Counted from the stretch's first letter, positions 26,864 through 37,008 are shown. The stretch is 64,000 nucleotides of DNA from UBA1858 sp045105615 (GCA_045105615.1 JBGCDS010000007.1:62001-126000), one strand, 5' to 3'. Notes: a model not told the origin generated them from the letters alone. Translations and numbers: made by a program.

Positions 26864-27438
26864 TGATTATTGTAAAAATAGGTGGGAGCTTATATGCGTC
26901 TTCATACTTGAAACAATGGTGTGATAGGCTAGCAAGTACTCATCAGCAACCTATTGTGATTGTGCCAGGCGGTGGACCTTTTGCAGATCAAGTGCGAGAA
27001 GTTGATCATAAATGGGAGTTATCGGATACGCTTGCGCATGAGATGGCTGTTATGGGTATGCAGCAGTATGGATGTTTATTGACGCATATTAATCAAGAAC
27101 TAAAAGTAATCGAAACGATTAACAGTATCTCTGATATAGGTGCGATGGTATGGTTGCCATACAACGATGTGGTGGCTGAGTGTGATTATCCCAAGAATTG
27201 GCAGACAACATCTGATTCTTTAGCTCTGTGGCTAGCCTGTAAAATATCTGCAAATCATCTCTGCTTGATAAAGTCAGCTGAAATTGATGATAAATCAACT
27301 GATGAATTAATTAATTCGAATTTGGTTGATGATTATTTCCCTATAGCTATTAAGAATTATTCTGGAAAAACTCATTTTTATCATGCTTCGCAATCAAATA
27401 ACTTTTCACAAGATATAAAAAATGGAAAATTTGACTGA
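26863..27438 (+). CDS. Amino-acid-kinase-fold protein similar to MfnE
   Basis: A protein of 191 residues starting at a GTG that overlaps the pabB stop by one base (TAGTG). Kinase-fold motifs are VKIGGSLY (4-11) and VIVPGGGPFADQVR (about 32-45). In methanogens MfnE phosphorylates the aminomethylfuran phosphate to its diphosphate, and with MfnB, MfnD and MfnF homologues nearby a methylofuran role is the best reading. It overlaps the following srkA by 17 bp. Confidence 0.78.
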   Translation: MIIVKIGGSLYASSYLKQWCDRLASTHQQPIVIVPGGGPFADQVREVDHKWELSDTLAHEMAVMGMQQYGCLLTHINQELKVIETINSISDIGAMVWLPYNDVVAECDYPKNWQTTSDSLALWLACKISANHLCLIKSAEIDDKSTDELINSNLVDDYFPIAIKNYSGKTHFYHASQSNNFSQDIKNGKFD

Positions 27439-28417
27439 TCTACATCCATTCGAAACGCTAGGTCCAAGTTTCATATTGGATGCTGTCGATAGTATGGGTT
27501 TCGAAACTGATGGGCGTGTGACTATATTGAATAGTTATGAGAATAGGGTCTATCAGATTGGCATTGAAGAGTCTGAGCCTGTTATTGCCAAGTTTTATCG
27601 TCCAGGTCGTTGGACTAATCAACAAATTCAGGAAGAGCATAATTATTGTTATGAATTGGTTGATGCTGAATTGCCCGTTGTGGCTCCTATTAAAAATAAT
27701 CAAAACATCAGTCTGTTTGAACATGGAGGTTTTCGTTTTTCATTGTATCCGCGAAAAGGTGGCAGAGCTCCTGAGCTTGATAACTATGATAATTTAATTA
27801 TTCTAGGCCGTTTTCTTGGGCGTATTCATATGATAGGTGCATCATCTTCATTTCAATTTCGACCCACAATTAATAGTCAAAGCTATGGGCATGAAAGTGT
27901 TGAGTATGTAAAAGAACATTTCATCCCTAGTGACCTGAGAGTGGCCTACGAAACTTTAACAAATGATTTGCTTAAAATTATTGATTCAGTCATGAGTGAG
28001 GAGAGTGACATACAGTATATTAGAGCGCATGGTGATTGTCATATAGGTAATATGCTATGGCGTGATGAACTGCCACATTTCATAGATTTTGATGACTCAA
28101 GAATGGCGCCAGCAATACAAGATATATGGATGTTGTTATCAGGCGATCGCAATGAGCAACGTGCTCAATTGAGTGAAATTGTAGAAGGGTATAATGAGTT
28201 TGCTGATTTTAATTTGAAAGAGTTAAGACTTATCGAAAGTCTGCGCACGTTGCGAATGCTGCACTTCTCCGCATGGATAGCACGACGCTGGGATGACCCA
28301 GCGTTTCCTTTAGGCTTCCCCTGGTTTAATACATCTAAGTATTGGGAAGAGCATATATTGAGTTTACGTGAGCAGTTATTTGAATTAAGTGAGTCTTCGA
28401 TAATTATTTCGGCCTAA
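27422..28417 (+). CDS. srkA: Stress-response kinase A (YihE/RdoA family)
   Basis: A protein of 331 residues, the usual length of SrkA. The aminoglycoside-phosphotransferase-like catalytic site reads RAHGDCHIGNMLW (HGD at 203-205) and HFIDFDDSRM (FDD at 223-225). SrkA is a cytosolic Ser/Thr kinase that protects against envelope-stress-induced death in E. coli. It overlaps the MfnE-like gene by 17 bp, which ties it to the C1 operon although no direct metabolic link is known. Confidence 0.9.
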   Translation: MENLTDLHPFETLGPSFILDAVDSMGFETDGRVTILNSYENRVYQIGIEESEPVIAKFYRPGRWTNQQIQEEHNYCYELVDAELPVVAPIKNNQNISLFEHGGFRFSLYPRKGGRAPELDNYDNLIILGRFLGRIHMIGASSSFQFRPTINSQSYGHESVEYVKEHFIPSDLRVAYETLTNDLLKIIDSVMSEESDIQYIRAHGDCHIGNMLWRDELPHFIDFDDSRMAPAIQDIWMLLSGDRNEQRAQLSEIVEGYNEFADFNLKELRLIESLRTLRMLHFSAWIARRWDDPAFPLGFPWFNTSKYWEEHILSLREQLFELSESSIIISA

Positions 28418-28432
28418 AAAGCCGGGATTTTT
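28410..28432 (+). terminator. Possible terminator overlapping the srkA stop
   Basis: A short GC hairpin, CGGC and GCCG around CTAAAAA, is followed by GGGATTTTT. It overlaps the stop codon of srkA and lies before the convergent pilE gene. Four paired bases make it weak. Confidence 0.35.
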
Positions 28433-28440
28433 AAAATATT

Positions 28441-28869
28441 CTACCAACAGTAAGCAACGCTTTCTGTAGCGACGGGTAACGTAATATTACCAGATTGATC
28501 ATAAATATAATTTCCACATTTAGGATCCGCTACTAGAGCTGTTGCTGTAATGAAATACTGTTGAGATCTTGATCCTGCAGTACATGCTGGGTTAGGGATA
28601 CAGTCTATTGTCATAGTATATTTGCCATCATCACTCATTAGTGTTGGAGCTCCTGTTAAATCCGCTATAGAACCATAAAACCCATTGTCCGAGTGAAAGC
28701 GTTCCTGATATGAAGCTAACGTCAAAATAGAGTTTTTCGCATCTGCTCGTCTGGCATTTGCCATGTAGTCGCTATAACTTGGGTAAGCAATTGATGCTAA
28801 AATGGCAATTACTGTAATGACCATTAAAAGTTCTACAAGGGTAAAGCCTTTAGATTTCATCATATTCAT
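28441..28869 (-). CDS. pilE: Type IV minor pilin PilE
   Basis: A protein of 142 residues. The prepilin leader ends at G before FTLVELLMVITVIAILASIAYPSY, with the conserved Glu at mature position 5. The C-terminal disulfide-type cysteines include C at the end of SVAYCW. GAGGAA precedes the ATG. In Pseudomonas, PilE is a minor pilin that helps initiate assembly with FimU, PilV, PilW, PilX and PilY1. It is the last gene of the operon. Confidence 0.92.
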   Translation of the reverse strand: MNMMKSKGFTLVELLMVITVIAILASIAYPSYSDYMANARRADAKNSILTLASYQERFHSDNGFYGSIADLTGAPTLMSDDGKYTMTIDCIPNPACTAGSRSQQYFITATALVADPKCGNYIYDQSGNITLPVATESVAYCW

Positions 28870-28872
28870 TAT

Positions 28873-29259
28873 TTAATTTCCTCGTTTTTGAAGATCGAAT
28901 AAATCTCCTGCCCACGGCCCCGAGGCGGATGATAATGAATCAGGAAATTCCCATAATGCAACTAATTCATTTGATTCAGATATTTGACACCCTACTGTCA
29001 TGCCTGTTTTTAAATCTTTAATGCTTCTGTTATAGGATTTTAATAAATGCACAGATATATTGGGTGTTAAATTGAATTCTCTATCTTCAATTGTTACAGA
29101 AGTATTTTTTATCTCATCAATCGTTCCAGACCACAAGAATACTTTTGGATAATTGCTTGGAAGGTTGTCTGCAAAACTCGTGCTTAATGTTATGTATATA
29201 AGAGTTAATACAATACTTTTAAGTAATGAAGATTGAAAATGTGTGGTTAAATTATTCAT
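28873..29259 (-). CDS. PilY2-like small protein of the minor pilin operon
   Basis: About 128 residues from the ATG at 29259, which overlaps the pilY1 stop as ATGA and has AAGGAG 9 bp upstream. A longer frame to 29277 is less likely. It has an N-terminal hydrophobic signal (about 12-31) and one small beta-rich domain with WSGTIDEIKNTSVTIEDREF. Its position between pilY1 and pilE and its size match PilY2 of Pseudomonas, which assists fimbrial biogenesis. Assignment rests mainly on position. Confidence 0.65.
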   Translation of the reverse strand: MNNLTTHFQSSLLKSIVLTLIYITLSTSFADNLPSNYPKVFLWSGTIDEIKNTSVTIEDREFNLTPNISVHLLKSYNRSIKDLKTGMTVGCQISESNELVALWEFPDSLSSASGPWAGDLFDLQKRGN

Positions 29260-32200
29260 TCTACTAACTCCTTCCAAGATAATCTTCCTTTGGTTGGGAA
29301 GTCTATTCCTTTAATCCCTTGAGTGCTTATGCTATCAAGGATGGAGCTGCCTCCACCTGTGCCGGTAACATAAAGCTTCCCGCTACCTCCTAAGAAACCT
29401 AAGCCTGCAGGTAGTCCATTTGTAAATTTAACGCCTGCTACAAAGCTGTTATTCACTTCTTCATATTGACCGTCTGCATTTGTATCAAAACCACCGTTGC
29501 TAGGTTCGCCACCATTTTCAGTATCCAATACCATAATCCAGCCTGTACCGCCTCCATCTACACATTTTTGTGAGTTTGGAGTGCTTGTGGCAAAAAACAC
29601 TTGCTCAAGACGAACAACAGGATCTACGATTAAACGCTCTCCAGTTTCTGGCAAATCAAAAAACCAGCCTAAGTCGCCACTACTTGGCGAGGCTTCATTG
29701 TAAGATACAGTGTTGTCTGTCACTACCCTTAAAGCCGGCGTAGAGAATGATTCAAGTGTTTGCTCAACTAAGTCAGCTTCTGTTATTTCGCTTATGCCAG
29801 CATCCCACACTCCATAAAGAGATTGTTGATCAACATTGACTGGGTCAGCTGTTGTGAGATATTGACCGGTTCCAAATATGACTAAAACATTTGGTCTGTT
29901 TGTACTTGTAGTTGTTGTCACACGTGTTGTTGCAGTTTTCACGGTAATTGCCTGCCCAGCCTGAGCAGTAAATAATGGTTTTTTATTTACACCTGCTTTA
30001 TAGGCAACATCCCAGTTATTTTCATTAGTATCCGATAAATCAAATGCCCAGACTCTTCCTTCAATATCGCCACCATAAACACGATCTATGACAAAATCTT
30101 GGTTTAAATCAAGTAGAGAAATTTGGCCTAATCCATTATTGTTTGCTGGGTCACCAAAGCCTGTATCGATGATTTCATAATCAGTTGGGCTCCATGTGCC
30201 ATCGACACCTTCATCTATGTATAAAATGATTAGCGCAGCACTTCCAGTTGCGCTGTTATAACCATTACCAAATAACACAGCCCATTTGCCATTATTTAAT
30301 AAAGCAATTCTTGGCTCGCTATAGGAAAATCCCATATATGTACTGTCTGCATCAGAAAATTCCCAAAGAACAGTACTTGTAGCTCCGGCTACTGAATTAG
30401 GGAAAGTTTCATCGGTTACATCTAATGCAAAGACACCTTTGCCTCCAGCGCCATATGCGCCAGTCAACACTGTTGTCCAGTTGGCAGAACCAAATGCGCC
30501 TGATGAAGTGTTTATGTAAACATCATTTACCGCAATATTAGTGTCAAGATAATAATTGTGTGTGTAACCTGGATTACTTAAGTAGTGAAGGCCATCTGTG
30601 GCAGTCCCATTTTGATAGAGCTCTGCTGGAACATAAGCCATTACCTCACGACCATTTAATGAGGTATCAAATGCATGCAGCATGCCGTCATTAGCTCCTA
30701 CATAAACTATGCCATTTCGATTTTTTTGGGCGTCTTGGAATTCTGAGTATCTTTCGGTGCTTGAGCCAAATGGATCACGGTCAGGGTATGGTTCATTTGG
30801 TACTCCAACAAATACAGGCCCTGAATGAACAACATCACCAAAAATTGAATCTCGTTGGCGAAAATCATAAGCAGTTCCACTGGCTTCATGAGTTCTATCA
30901 CCCAAGAAATAGTTAAGTCTTGCTTGCCCATCCGTGATTGATCCAAGTGATCCATCAGGAGCAGTTCGAAAGTCATTTTGTTGATTCGTAGAAATATTTC
31001 CCCAGGCTAAAGTAGTTGCAGTATTTGTGGAATCATTCAGTGTATAAACGATTCTATTTGTGAAGTCATAGCTTCCTGAATCGAAATAATCAGACACTTG
31101 CCATGCTGCAGTAGGGTTAATTGTTCCATCAGTATTAAAATTAAATGCAATTAAGTCGCCAGACCAATTCTCACTATTAAATTGAGTTAAATAAAGTTGA
31201 CTGCCAGCCTGTAATTCATTTGAATTGAATGTTACGGCTGTGGAAGTTCCTATTCTATCTTCAATTGATGCAAGCGCGTCTTCTAGGGAAGATATCAGAG
31301 TATCAGGATCACGCGCACTTAAAAACTCACCACGTGAATTCCATGCGGCATGTCGCATATCATCAACTCTTTCGCCGCCACCATTATTGATTGGATCTGG
31401 CCATGCAAATGGAGCTGTGGTACTTGTTGGGTTTGCAGTCAATGTTCCATTAACGCCAAAAGCGACGGTGTATGTAGTTAAATGTTGTGCTGTATTATCA
31501 TCAACATTAGGTATTGGCTTAATATTGTCTGCTAACCCAGTTGCAAGGTCGGTTTCATAGAAATGCATTGCAACATCGGCAAGGGTATTACTTAATGTAT
31601 CTGCATAGGAGCCTCCATCCCAGGCTGAGTTACTGGTCCCTCCATCTGTGTTTCCTACGCTTGGATTTCCACCGTTCCAGAACCCATCGGAAAAAAGAAT
31701 AGCAAAGTTTTGCTGACATTCACCGCCGTTTGCTTGGCTTAATATCGGACTAGCTGTTGTGAATCCTAGTGGAGAATGATCATTGTTATTGCCTGCATTA
31801 TCAAAATACTCGCCTGTATTTTCTAATAATCGTCTTAATGGTGTGCCACCGGTAGAATCAATTCGAGTAATAGCATCAAGAAGTGCATCTTTATTTGTGT
31901 TTACTGTCATATCGTTAACTGGTGTTCCAACGCCAGCGCCATCTAGGCTATTGTTATGTAATGTCGCTAAACCCATGCGTTGATTAGAATTTGATACTAG
32001 TTCTGTCATAGCACGTTTGGCAACGTATTCTCTTTTACGATAATAAGTCCACCAGTTAGCATAATTTTGTTGAGAATTGGGATAGCCAGCATCGCCAGGG
32101 TTGAGAATTGCTGGTAACGAATTAACTTGGATTACACTAGCAGTATTGTCTGATGAAATATCTCCACATTCTTCAGTAGCTGTGTTCACAGCTTGCCCAA

Positions 32201-32726
32201 ATCCAATGCTACCAGGGCCGTCATACTGACCATTATTATTCGCATCAGTCCATATGTAGTAAATATGTGCAGAAATATCTACAATATTATCGTTGTCATA
32301 TGCGTTGAATAAAGCAGTCGTTAATGATTTATCAGTGTAGTTAATACCGTCTTCATCTTCTCCTTTCCAAGGTGTATATACAGTATTTGGGTTGTAGGCG
32401 AGAACATTAAATCCTAAGCATAAAGAGCGACGAAGCTCTGGGTACCAATTTGCAGGTAAACCAGCAAATGCGCCTGGAGGATTTAATAAATTTGTAAAGT
32501 TTGCATTACCTGGGCTCCATGTACCATCGTTGAGTGTTGTTTCCCAATCCATGCTGCCAGAATCATCTGTGGAAAAAAATATGTTTGCTTGAACATTACT
32601 ACCAAGAAACAACGGTTGGCTTGATAAGTTTCCTGGTGCGGCATGTAATCCGCATGAAATAAAACTTAAGCATGCTAAAAATCCAGCAGATAAGTTTCTT
32701 AATTTTTTCAATAATAAATTCTTCAT
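29256..32726 (-). CDS. pilY1: Type IV pilus tip adhesin / assembly protein PilY1
   Basis: About 1156 residues from the ATG at 32726, which has GAGGAAG upstream; an earlier in-frame ATG at 32768 precedes a non-signal stretch. Signal peptide ends near AAPGN. The N-terminal half has a von Willebrand A domain with MIDAS-like DDSGSM near residue 56. The C-terminal half is the PilY1 propeller, with calcium loop DLNQDFVID followed by YGGDIEGRVWAFDL. PilY1 works at the pilus tip in adhesion and priming of assembly with the minor pilins. Confidence 0.93.
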   Translation of the reverse strand: MKNLLLKKLRNLSAGFLACLSFISCGLHAAPGNLSSQPLFLGSNVQANIFFSTDDSGSMDWETTLNDGTWSPGNANFTNLLNPPGAFAGLPANWYPELRRSLCLGFNVLAYNPNTVYTPWKGEDEDGINYTDKSLTTALFNAYDNDNIVDISAHIYYIWTDANNNGQYDGPGSIGFGQAVNTATEECGDISSDNTASVIQVNSLPAILNPGDAGYPNSQQNYANWWTYYRKREYVAKRAMTELVSNSNQRMGLATLHNNSLDGAGVGTPVNDMTVNTNKDALLDAITRIDSTGGTPLRRLLENTGEYFDNAGNNNDHSPLGFTTASPILSQANGGECQQNFAILFSDGFWNGGNPSVGNTDGGTSNSAWDGGSYADTLSNTLADVAMHFYETDLATGLADNIKPIPNVDDNTAQHLTTYTVAFGVNGTLTANPTSTTAPFAWPDPINNGGGERVDDMRHAAWNSRGEFLSARDPDTLISSLEDALASIEDRIGTSTAVTFNSNELQAGSQLYLTQFNSENWSGDLIAFNFNTDGTINPTAAWQVSDYFDSGSYDFTNRIVYTLNDSTNTATTLAWGNISTNQQNDFRTAPDGSLGSITDGQARLNYFLGDRTHEASGTAYDFRQRDSIFGDVVHSGPVFVGVPNEPYPDRDPFGSSTERYSEFQDAQKNRNGIVYVGANDGMLHAFDTSLNGREVMAYVPAELYQNGTATDGLHYLSNPGYTHNYYLDTNIAVNDVYINTSSGAFGSANWTTVLTGAYGAGGKGVFALDVTDETFPNSVAGATSTVLWEFSDADSTYMGFSYSEPRIALLNNGKWAVLFGNGYNSATGSAALIILYIDEGVDGTWSPTDYEIIDTGFGDPANNNGLGQISLLDLNQDFVIDRVYGGDIEGRVWAFDLSDTNENNWDVAYKAGVNKKPLFTAQAGQAITVKTATTRVTTTTSTNRPNVLVIFGTGQYLTTADPVNVDQQSLYGVWDAGISEITEADLVEQTLESFSTPALRVVTDNTVSYNEASPSSGDLGWFFDLPETGERLIVDPVVRLEQVFFATSTPNSQKCVDGGGTGWIMVLDTENGGEPSNGGFDTNADGQYEEVNNSFVAGVKFTNGLPAGLGFLGGSGKLYVTGTGGGSSILDSISTQGIKGIDFPTKGRLSWKELVE

Positions 32727-32767
32727 CTTAACTTCCTCGTGAAGTCGACTAAGGTAATAAAATAGCA

Positions 32768-33343
32768 TTAAAAAGTATCGCGCTCATAATAGGACTGTAA
32801 AATTTTTATCGTGTTTTCTGTTAAGCCAGTACCTACAGCAGTGATGCGAAATATTTCACGTTTGCATCTATCAGTTGCAGATGCATTATTTGGATCCCAA
32901 AGACCAGTGCTGTTGCATAAATCAACAGCATCCAAATGTTTGATTGTATATTTAGGTGGTTGGGCAAGTTGATCAGGTCCCCCTAAGTCTGTAGCGACTG
33001 TGTAATTCTGAGGTGATGCTGGATCCCAAGTGTCTCTATCTAAATAGTTTAATTCAATTTTCCCAACATCATTGCCGCTCTGAATTAAGCCATTAGTATT
33101 TGTTAGACCTGCGTTAGGACTAACCATATTATCAATTATGGTGGCTGCCTCAATTAATGCACTTTCTGCTGATTGTTGGGCTAGTTCACTGTTACGATAA
33201 TTGCTAGACATTTTTTCACCCATAGTGCTGGTCTTCATTCCAGCTAAGGCAATGACGGTTAGTGCTGAAAGTAATAATAGTGAGAACACTAGCACTACTC
33301 CATGTTGATTTCTTTTAATAGAAAAAGTTGTGACTCTATTCAT
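32768..33343 (-). CDS. pilX: Type IV minor pilin PilX
   Basis: A protein of 191 residues with a basic leader (RNQHG) and hydrophobic helix VVLVFSLLLLSALTVIALAG. The mature position 5 is not Glu, as is common for PilX/GspK-type pilins that end the tip complex. The motif SNYRNSELAQQSAESAL is typical. It sits 5 bp after pilW and 41 bp before the pilY1 start. Confidence 0.9.
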   Translation of the reverse strand: MNRVTTFSIKRNQHGVVLVFSLLLLSALTVIALAGMKTSTMGEKMSSNYRNSELAQQSAESALIEAATIIDNMVSPNAGLTNTNGLIQSGNDVGKIELNYLDRDTWDPASPQNYTVATDLGGPDQLAQPPKYTIKHLDAVDLCNSTGLWDPNNASATDRCKREIFRITAVGTGLTENTIKILQSYYERDTF

Positions 33344-33348
33344 AATGG

Positions 33349-34527
33349 TTAACTCATGCGATTTCTAACGGTAATTGTTGTGGTATACACTTTTCGACTA
33401 TAATGTAAGCCATTGGCAGCCGCAGGAATGGCACCCGTATTAACGTTGACACCATCTAAAGTGTATGCGGTTGCGGCACGATTATTTGCATCTGGGGTTC
33501 GAACTAAAAGACTGATGCGAACACTTACAACACTGTTCCAATCGGTTACATTGTTCGCTGTGACATAGCGGTCAGCTTGAAAATCATAGGGAACATTAGT
33601 GTCTTCACCAAACATTAGCTGCAATGTTTCAACACCAGGCACTATCGCTTGTGGTGCTCCGCCGTCTTCTGATCGCATTAAGGTTGGTTCGGCTGGTGTG
33701 CCTCCTGGTCCGTCACCATCATGATCAAAAGCGGGATTGATTGTATAAGTCGTATTAGTAGCGACACCACGGTACACAGTTGTTAATTCTGCTCCAAAAG
33801 GTGGTTTAATTTCAGCGTCTATATTGTTAAATGTTGATGCTGGCATTGTTGGAAAAGGTGCTATTGCATGTGCTAACGAAGCAACATTGTAAACACCATT
33901 TGCTGATGGCGAGACAGTAGTATCTACATCATTTGTAACTTGAAAGATTTGTGCGTTTTGACAGTCTGAAATCAACATAATTTCATTGGGCTGAATGCCA
34001 CTTGCTAAAGTATTGCCTAGACTTATTTGTAATGGTGCTGTTTCTCCGCCTTCAATTCCAATATCTAGAGGGAACGATCTGCCACGTTTGATACCACTTA
34101 TGACGAGTGTATCTGGTTGCGTTGGATAACCACCAAGCCCATTAGCAACGGCTCCTTCTATACCGGTAACGCCACTTATGAATCCTGCTATTCCAATTGC
34201 GGGCAAGTTAGCAACATTTGAATAGATATCAATGCCTGGCCATGGAGGGTCATTCTGAGTATCTATTTCTAAGGAAGGTCTACACCCCCAGAAATCTGCA
34301 GAACGAATGTCATTAGTAAGTAGTTGTATAGCATAACGTCCATTTTCATTGAGGCGGGTTGCACTTTCCTGAACAAGATAGGAAGATTTATTTTGTGTGA
34401 ATAGTTGAACGACAACAATTGAGACAATTGTGCTTAAAGCAACTGCAATTAATAACTCAATTAAGCCAAATCCAAGGATATGCTTAGAATTTGAAGAATT
34501 TCGTTTATGTGGAAGAAGGCTACTCAT
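33349..34527 (-). CDS. pilW: Type IV minor pilin PilW
   Basis: A protein of 392 residues, within the family range. The leader cleavage is before FGLIELLIAVALSTIVSIVV, followed by a long globular part with RLNENGRYAIQLLTNDIRSADFWGC, a PilW hallmark. It belongs to the tip-priming complex of the type IVa pilus. Spacing is 6 bp from pilV and 5 bp to pilX. Confidence 0.92.
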   Translation of the reverse strand: MSSLLPHKRNSSNSKHILGFGLIELLIAVALSTIVSIVVVQLFTQNKSSYLVQESATRLNENGRYAIQLLTNDIRSADFWGCRPSLEIDTQNDPPWPGIDIYSNVANLPAIGIAGFISGVTGIEGAVANGLGGYPTQPDTLVISGIKRGRSFPLDIGIEGGETAPLQISLGNTLASGIQPNEIMLISDCQNAQIFQVTNDVDTTVSPSANGVYNVASLAHAIAPFPTMPASTFNNIDAEIKPPFGAELTTVYRGVATNTTYTINPAFDHDGDGPGGTPAEPTLMRSEDGGAPQAIVPGVETLQLMFGEDTNVPYDFQADRYVTANNVTDWNSVVSVRISLLVRTPDANNRAATAYTLDGVNVNTGAIPAAANGLHYSRKVYTTTITVRNRMS

Positions 34528-34533
34528 AATGGT

Positions 34534-35088
34534 TTAAGGAATAAATGTGAGTGTTTGGCGATTAAGTTGAAATGCATTACGTTCATCTCTATGTTCTGTC
34601 CAATCAATATAGATAGTCCACTGTCCTAGTGCTCCATCACAATTTATTCCTGCTCCGGGAGCAATAGGAATGCCAGTGTCTGGGATCGAATCTAGACAGA
34701 CTGTGACGTTTGCATCAGCATGAATGGCATTGCCAGTTAAGATTGGTAAATATTGATTTAAGTTTACCAGCCATTCTCGAATATCATTTTGTGCCATATT
34801 AGTTGAGCTTCCACATCCAGCTGCAGTGTTACATGCAGGAATGGCAGCAGGTAACCCATCAATTGCACCGTTATATGCATAGTCGCCTGCATTAACTCCG
34901 GCTATATTTGCTCGCATACGTTCTGCTAGATGACTTGAAGACATGGTTGCAAACGTTTTTCCATTTGCATAATTTGCAGACTGTTGAGCTCTTAACTGTA
35001 ATCCAGCTAATCCCAGCATACCTACTGCAAAAATAAGTAGTGCAACAAGCACTTCAATTAATGTGAATCCCTTGTTATGTTTTATCAT
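34534..35088 (-). CDS. pilV: Type IV minor pilin PilV
   Basis: About 184 residues from the ATG at 35088, which places the leader MIKHNKG just before FTLIEVLVALLIFAVGMLGLAGLQ. The frame extends to 35175 inside fimU, but that part is not pilin-like. This start lies 4 bp after the fimU stop. PilV is a minor pilin of the tip-initiating complex. Confidence 0.92.
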   Translation of the reverse strand: MIKHNKGFTLIEVLVALLIFAVGMLGLAGLQLRAQQSANYANGKTFATMSSSHLAERMRANIAGVNAGDYAYNGAIDGLPAAIPACNTAAGCGSSTNMAQNDIREWLVNLNQYLPILTGNAIHADANVTVCLDSIPDTGIPIAPGAGINCDGALGQWTIYIDWTEHRDERNAFQLNRQTLTFIP

Positions 35089-35092
35089 AGTA

Positions 35093-35701
35093 TTAACAAT
35101 CCGCTGGGTTGCCATTTGATGCAGTAGCCCCATTAATTCCGCGAGAACGATTTCTCCACGCATGCCCAACACCATTTAAATACATTATTCGAGCTCTATC
35201 GTTATCTAATAGTGGATCACATAACTGAAATAATTCTAATAAATTACCTCCGTCACCTGTTGCAGCGCCTGATGAATCAAATGTAATGGAATTGATAAAT
35301 TGATTGTTTAGAGCTGTTAATGTGTAACCTGCAGGTAGCGCTTCTTCTACTAAGACTACCTCTACATCGCCATCTTGATTGACAAACTCTAAATCTAGTT
35401 GGCCATCTAAATCTGACCATACTACCCAGCCATCTTCCCAATTGCCGTCGTTGTCGCATGCATTTCTTGCTGCATTCAGTTGACACATCACTACAGTAGT
35501 ATTTTTAGAAACAGCTTCACTTCTTGCTAATGTGATGCTAGAAATGAATCGATTTGATATATCAGCAAGTGCATTTTCTTGTGATATCCCATTGAATGCA
35601 GGAATGCCAACAGTTAACAATATTGATAGCATGAATACTGATATCAATAGCTCAACCAAACTAAATCCACTTTCATTTTGGTGCTCTAATTTTTGCATCA
35701 T
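35093..35701 (-). CDS. fimU: Minor pilin FimU/FimT (GspH family)
   Basis: About 202 residues from the ATG pair at 35701/35698; a TTG at 35740 extends the frame but seems unlikely. The cleavage site is before FSLVELLISVFMLSILLTVGIPAF. The segment TLARSEAVSKNTTVVMCQ is the GspH/FimT signature. It is the first gene of the minor pilin operon. Confidence 0.9.
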   Translation of the reverse strand: MMQKLEHQNESGFSLVELLISVFMLSILLTVGIPAFNGISQENALADISNRFISSITLARSEAVSKNTTVVMCQLNAARNACDNDGNWEDGWVVWSDLDGQLDLEFVNQDGDVEVVLVEEALPAGYTLTALNNQFINSITFDSSGAATGDGGNLLELFQLCDPLLDNDRARIMYLNGVGHAWRNRSRGINGATASNGNPADC

Positions 35702-36255
35702 GTTTCTTATTGGTTTTTGTTCGCATTTTATTTGTGTCAACTTTACTGGATTTAATTAAGTAGTACTGATGATCAAACATAACTCGCTTTGTTTCTCTGA
35801 TGAGTGGTGGTTGTCATTAAATACCTGAAATAGTTAAAAAAATAACCCGCAAAGTTTTCTCGATGAACGGTATTTTGTAAGTTCATTTACAATTTATGTT
35901 CTATTAATTACACCTAATAGTGAGATAACGTTGTGAGTCTTCTCACATACTTTTAGGCTTAAATATGAAGGGTGTATTTCGCATCATGAACTGCGCGTAT
36001 AACTTACGGAATAGTTAGTTATTTTGAGAAATTTGGAATAATTAAGCGTCAATGTATAAGGCTATTTTGTGAAGCGTGTCATGATTTATAAATACTTCGA
36101 CATTAATAGTTCTTCTAGCTGAGAAATAATCAAGCAGGATGAAATTAATTTTGTTAGATAATGCTGATTGGCTTGGTCTATATAAGTGTTAGCTGGGTGA
36201 AATAAGTATTTTATTCAAGTTTAAGGAATCGGAATTCTACGAAGGGTCTTGAATT
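35702..36255. other. Divergent intergenic region, about 550 bp
   Basis: AT-rich noncoding DNA between the pilin operon (minus) and the DUF1223 gene (plus). It should hold the fimU promoter. I looked for a sigma-54 GG-N10-GC element, expected for PilR control, and saw none. No RNA gene or repeat was recognised. Confidence 0.45.
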
Positions 36256-36999
36256 GTGAAAAACACTATAAATGTTTCTTTCTTTGCGTTGCTTATGTTT
36301 GTAAGTAGTACTCATGCTGAACAAATTGTTGAATATTCCAGTAGTGAAAAACAAACAATCATGGTTGAGCTATTTACATCACAAGGTTGCAGTAGTTGTC
36401 CACCTGCTGAGCATTGGTTAAATACTTTTATAAATAACAATAAGCTTTGGAAAGAAATTGTGCCTATAGCTTTTCATGTGGATTATTGGGACCGACTTGG
36501 TTGGCCTGATCTTTATGCAAACCATATTTATAGTTCAAGGCAATATAGACACCAAAAACAAGGTCATGTTCGATCAGTATACACGCCCGGGATTATTGTT
36601 AATGGTCAAGAGTGGCGTGGATGGATAAGAGGAAAAGATTTTCCAAAAAGTGAAGATAATGCTGGAGTATTAAGTTTCACTGCGAATGCTCAAACAATCA
36701 CAGTGAAATATTCTAAAGTGTCTAAAAACCATGTATTGAATGTCGTTTTGTTAGGTGTTGGTATAAAAACTGAAGTGCAGCGTGGTGAGAATAAAGGAAG
36801 AGTGTTAAATCAAGAATTTGTCGCGTTATCTCATCATATGTATGGAGCTACCCAAGATGATTGGAAAGTAGATTTGCCTAAGGAAGCGTCCGAACATGCT
36901 AAGAGATATGCCTTAGCTATCTGGGTAAGCGCTATGGATGATATTTCTCCGATTCAATCCACTGGATACTGGATTCCTTCAGAATGGATAGATAGTTAA
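36256..36999 (+). CDS. Secreted DUF1223 thioredoxin-fold protein
   Basis: A protein of 247 residues starting at GTG with AAGGG upstream. A signal peptide (1-21) precedes a DUF1223 domain: VELFTSQGCSSCPPAEHWL (about 39-57), with the CSSC pair in thioredoxin position, then FHVDYWDRLGWPD and YTPGIIVNGQEW. Family members are periplasmic and of unknown function; a redox role is plausible from the CxxC pair. Confidence 0.85.
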   Translation: MKNTINVSFFALLMFVSSTHAEQIVEYSSSEKQTIMVELFTSQGCSSCPPAEHWLNTFINNNKLWKEIVPIAFHVDYWDRLGWPDLYANHIYSSRQYRHQKQGHVRSVYTPGIIVNGQEWRGWIRGKDFPKSEDNAGVLSFTANAQTITVKYSKVSKNHVLNVVLLGVGIKTEVQRGENKGRVLNQEFVALSHHMYGATQDDWKVDLPKEASEHAKRYALAIWVSAMDDISPIQSTGYWIPSEWIDS

Positions 37000-37008
37000 T
37001 AGTGCTAA

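Noticed and set aside
35730..35740. TTGACA as a -35 box or as a TTG start of fimU
   Set aside because: No -10 hexamer at 16-18 bp, and the ATG pair at 35701 gives a normal prepilin leader.
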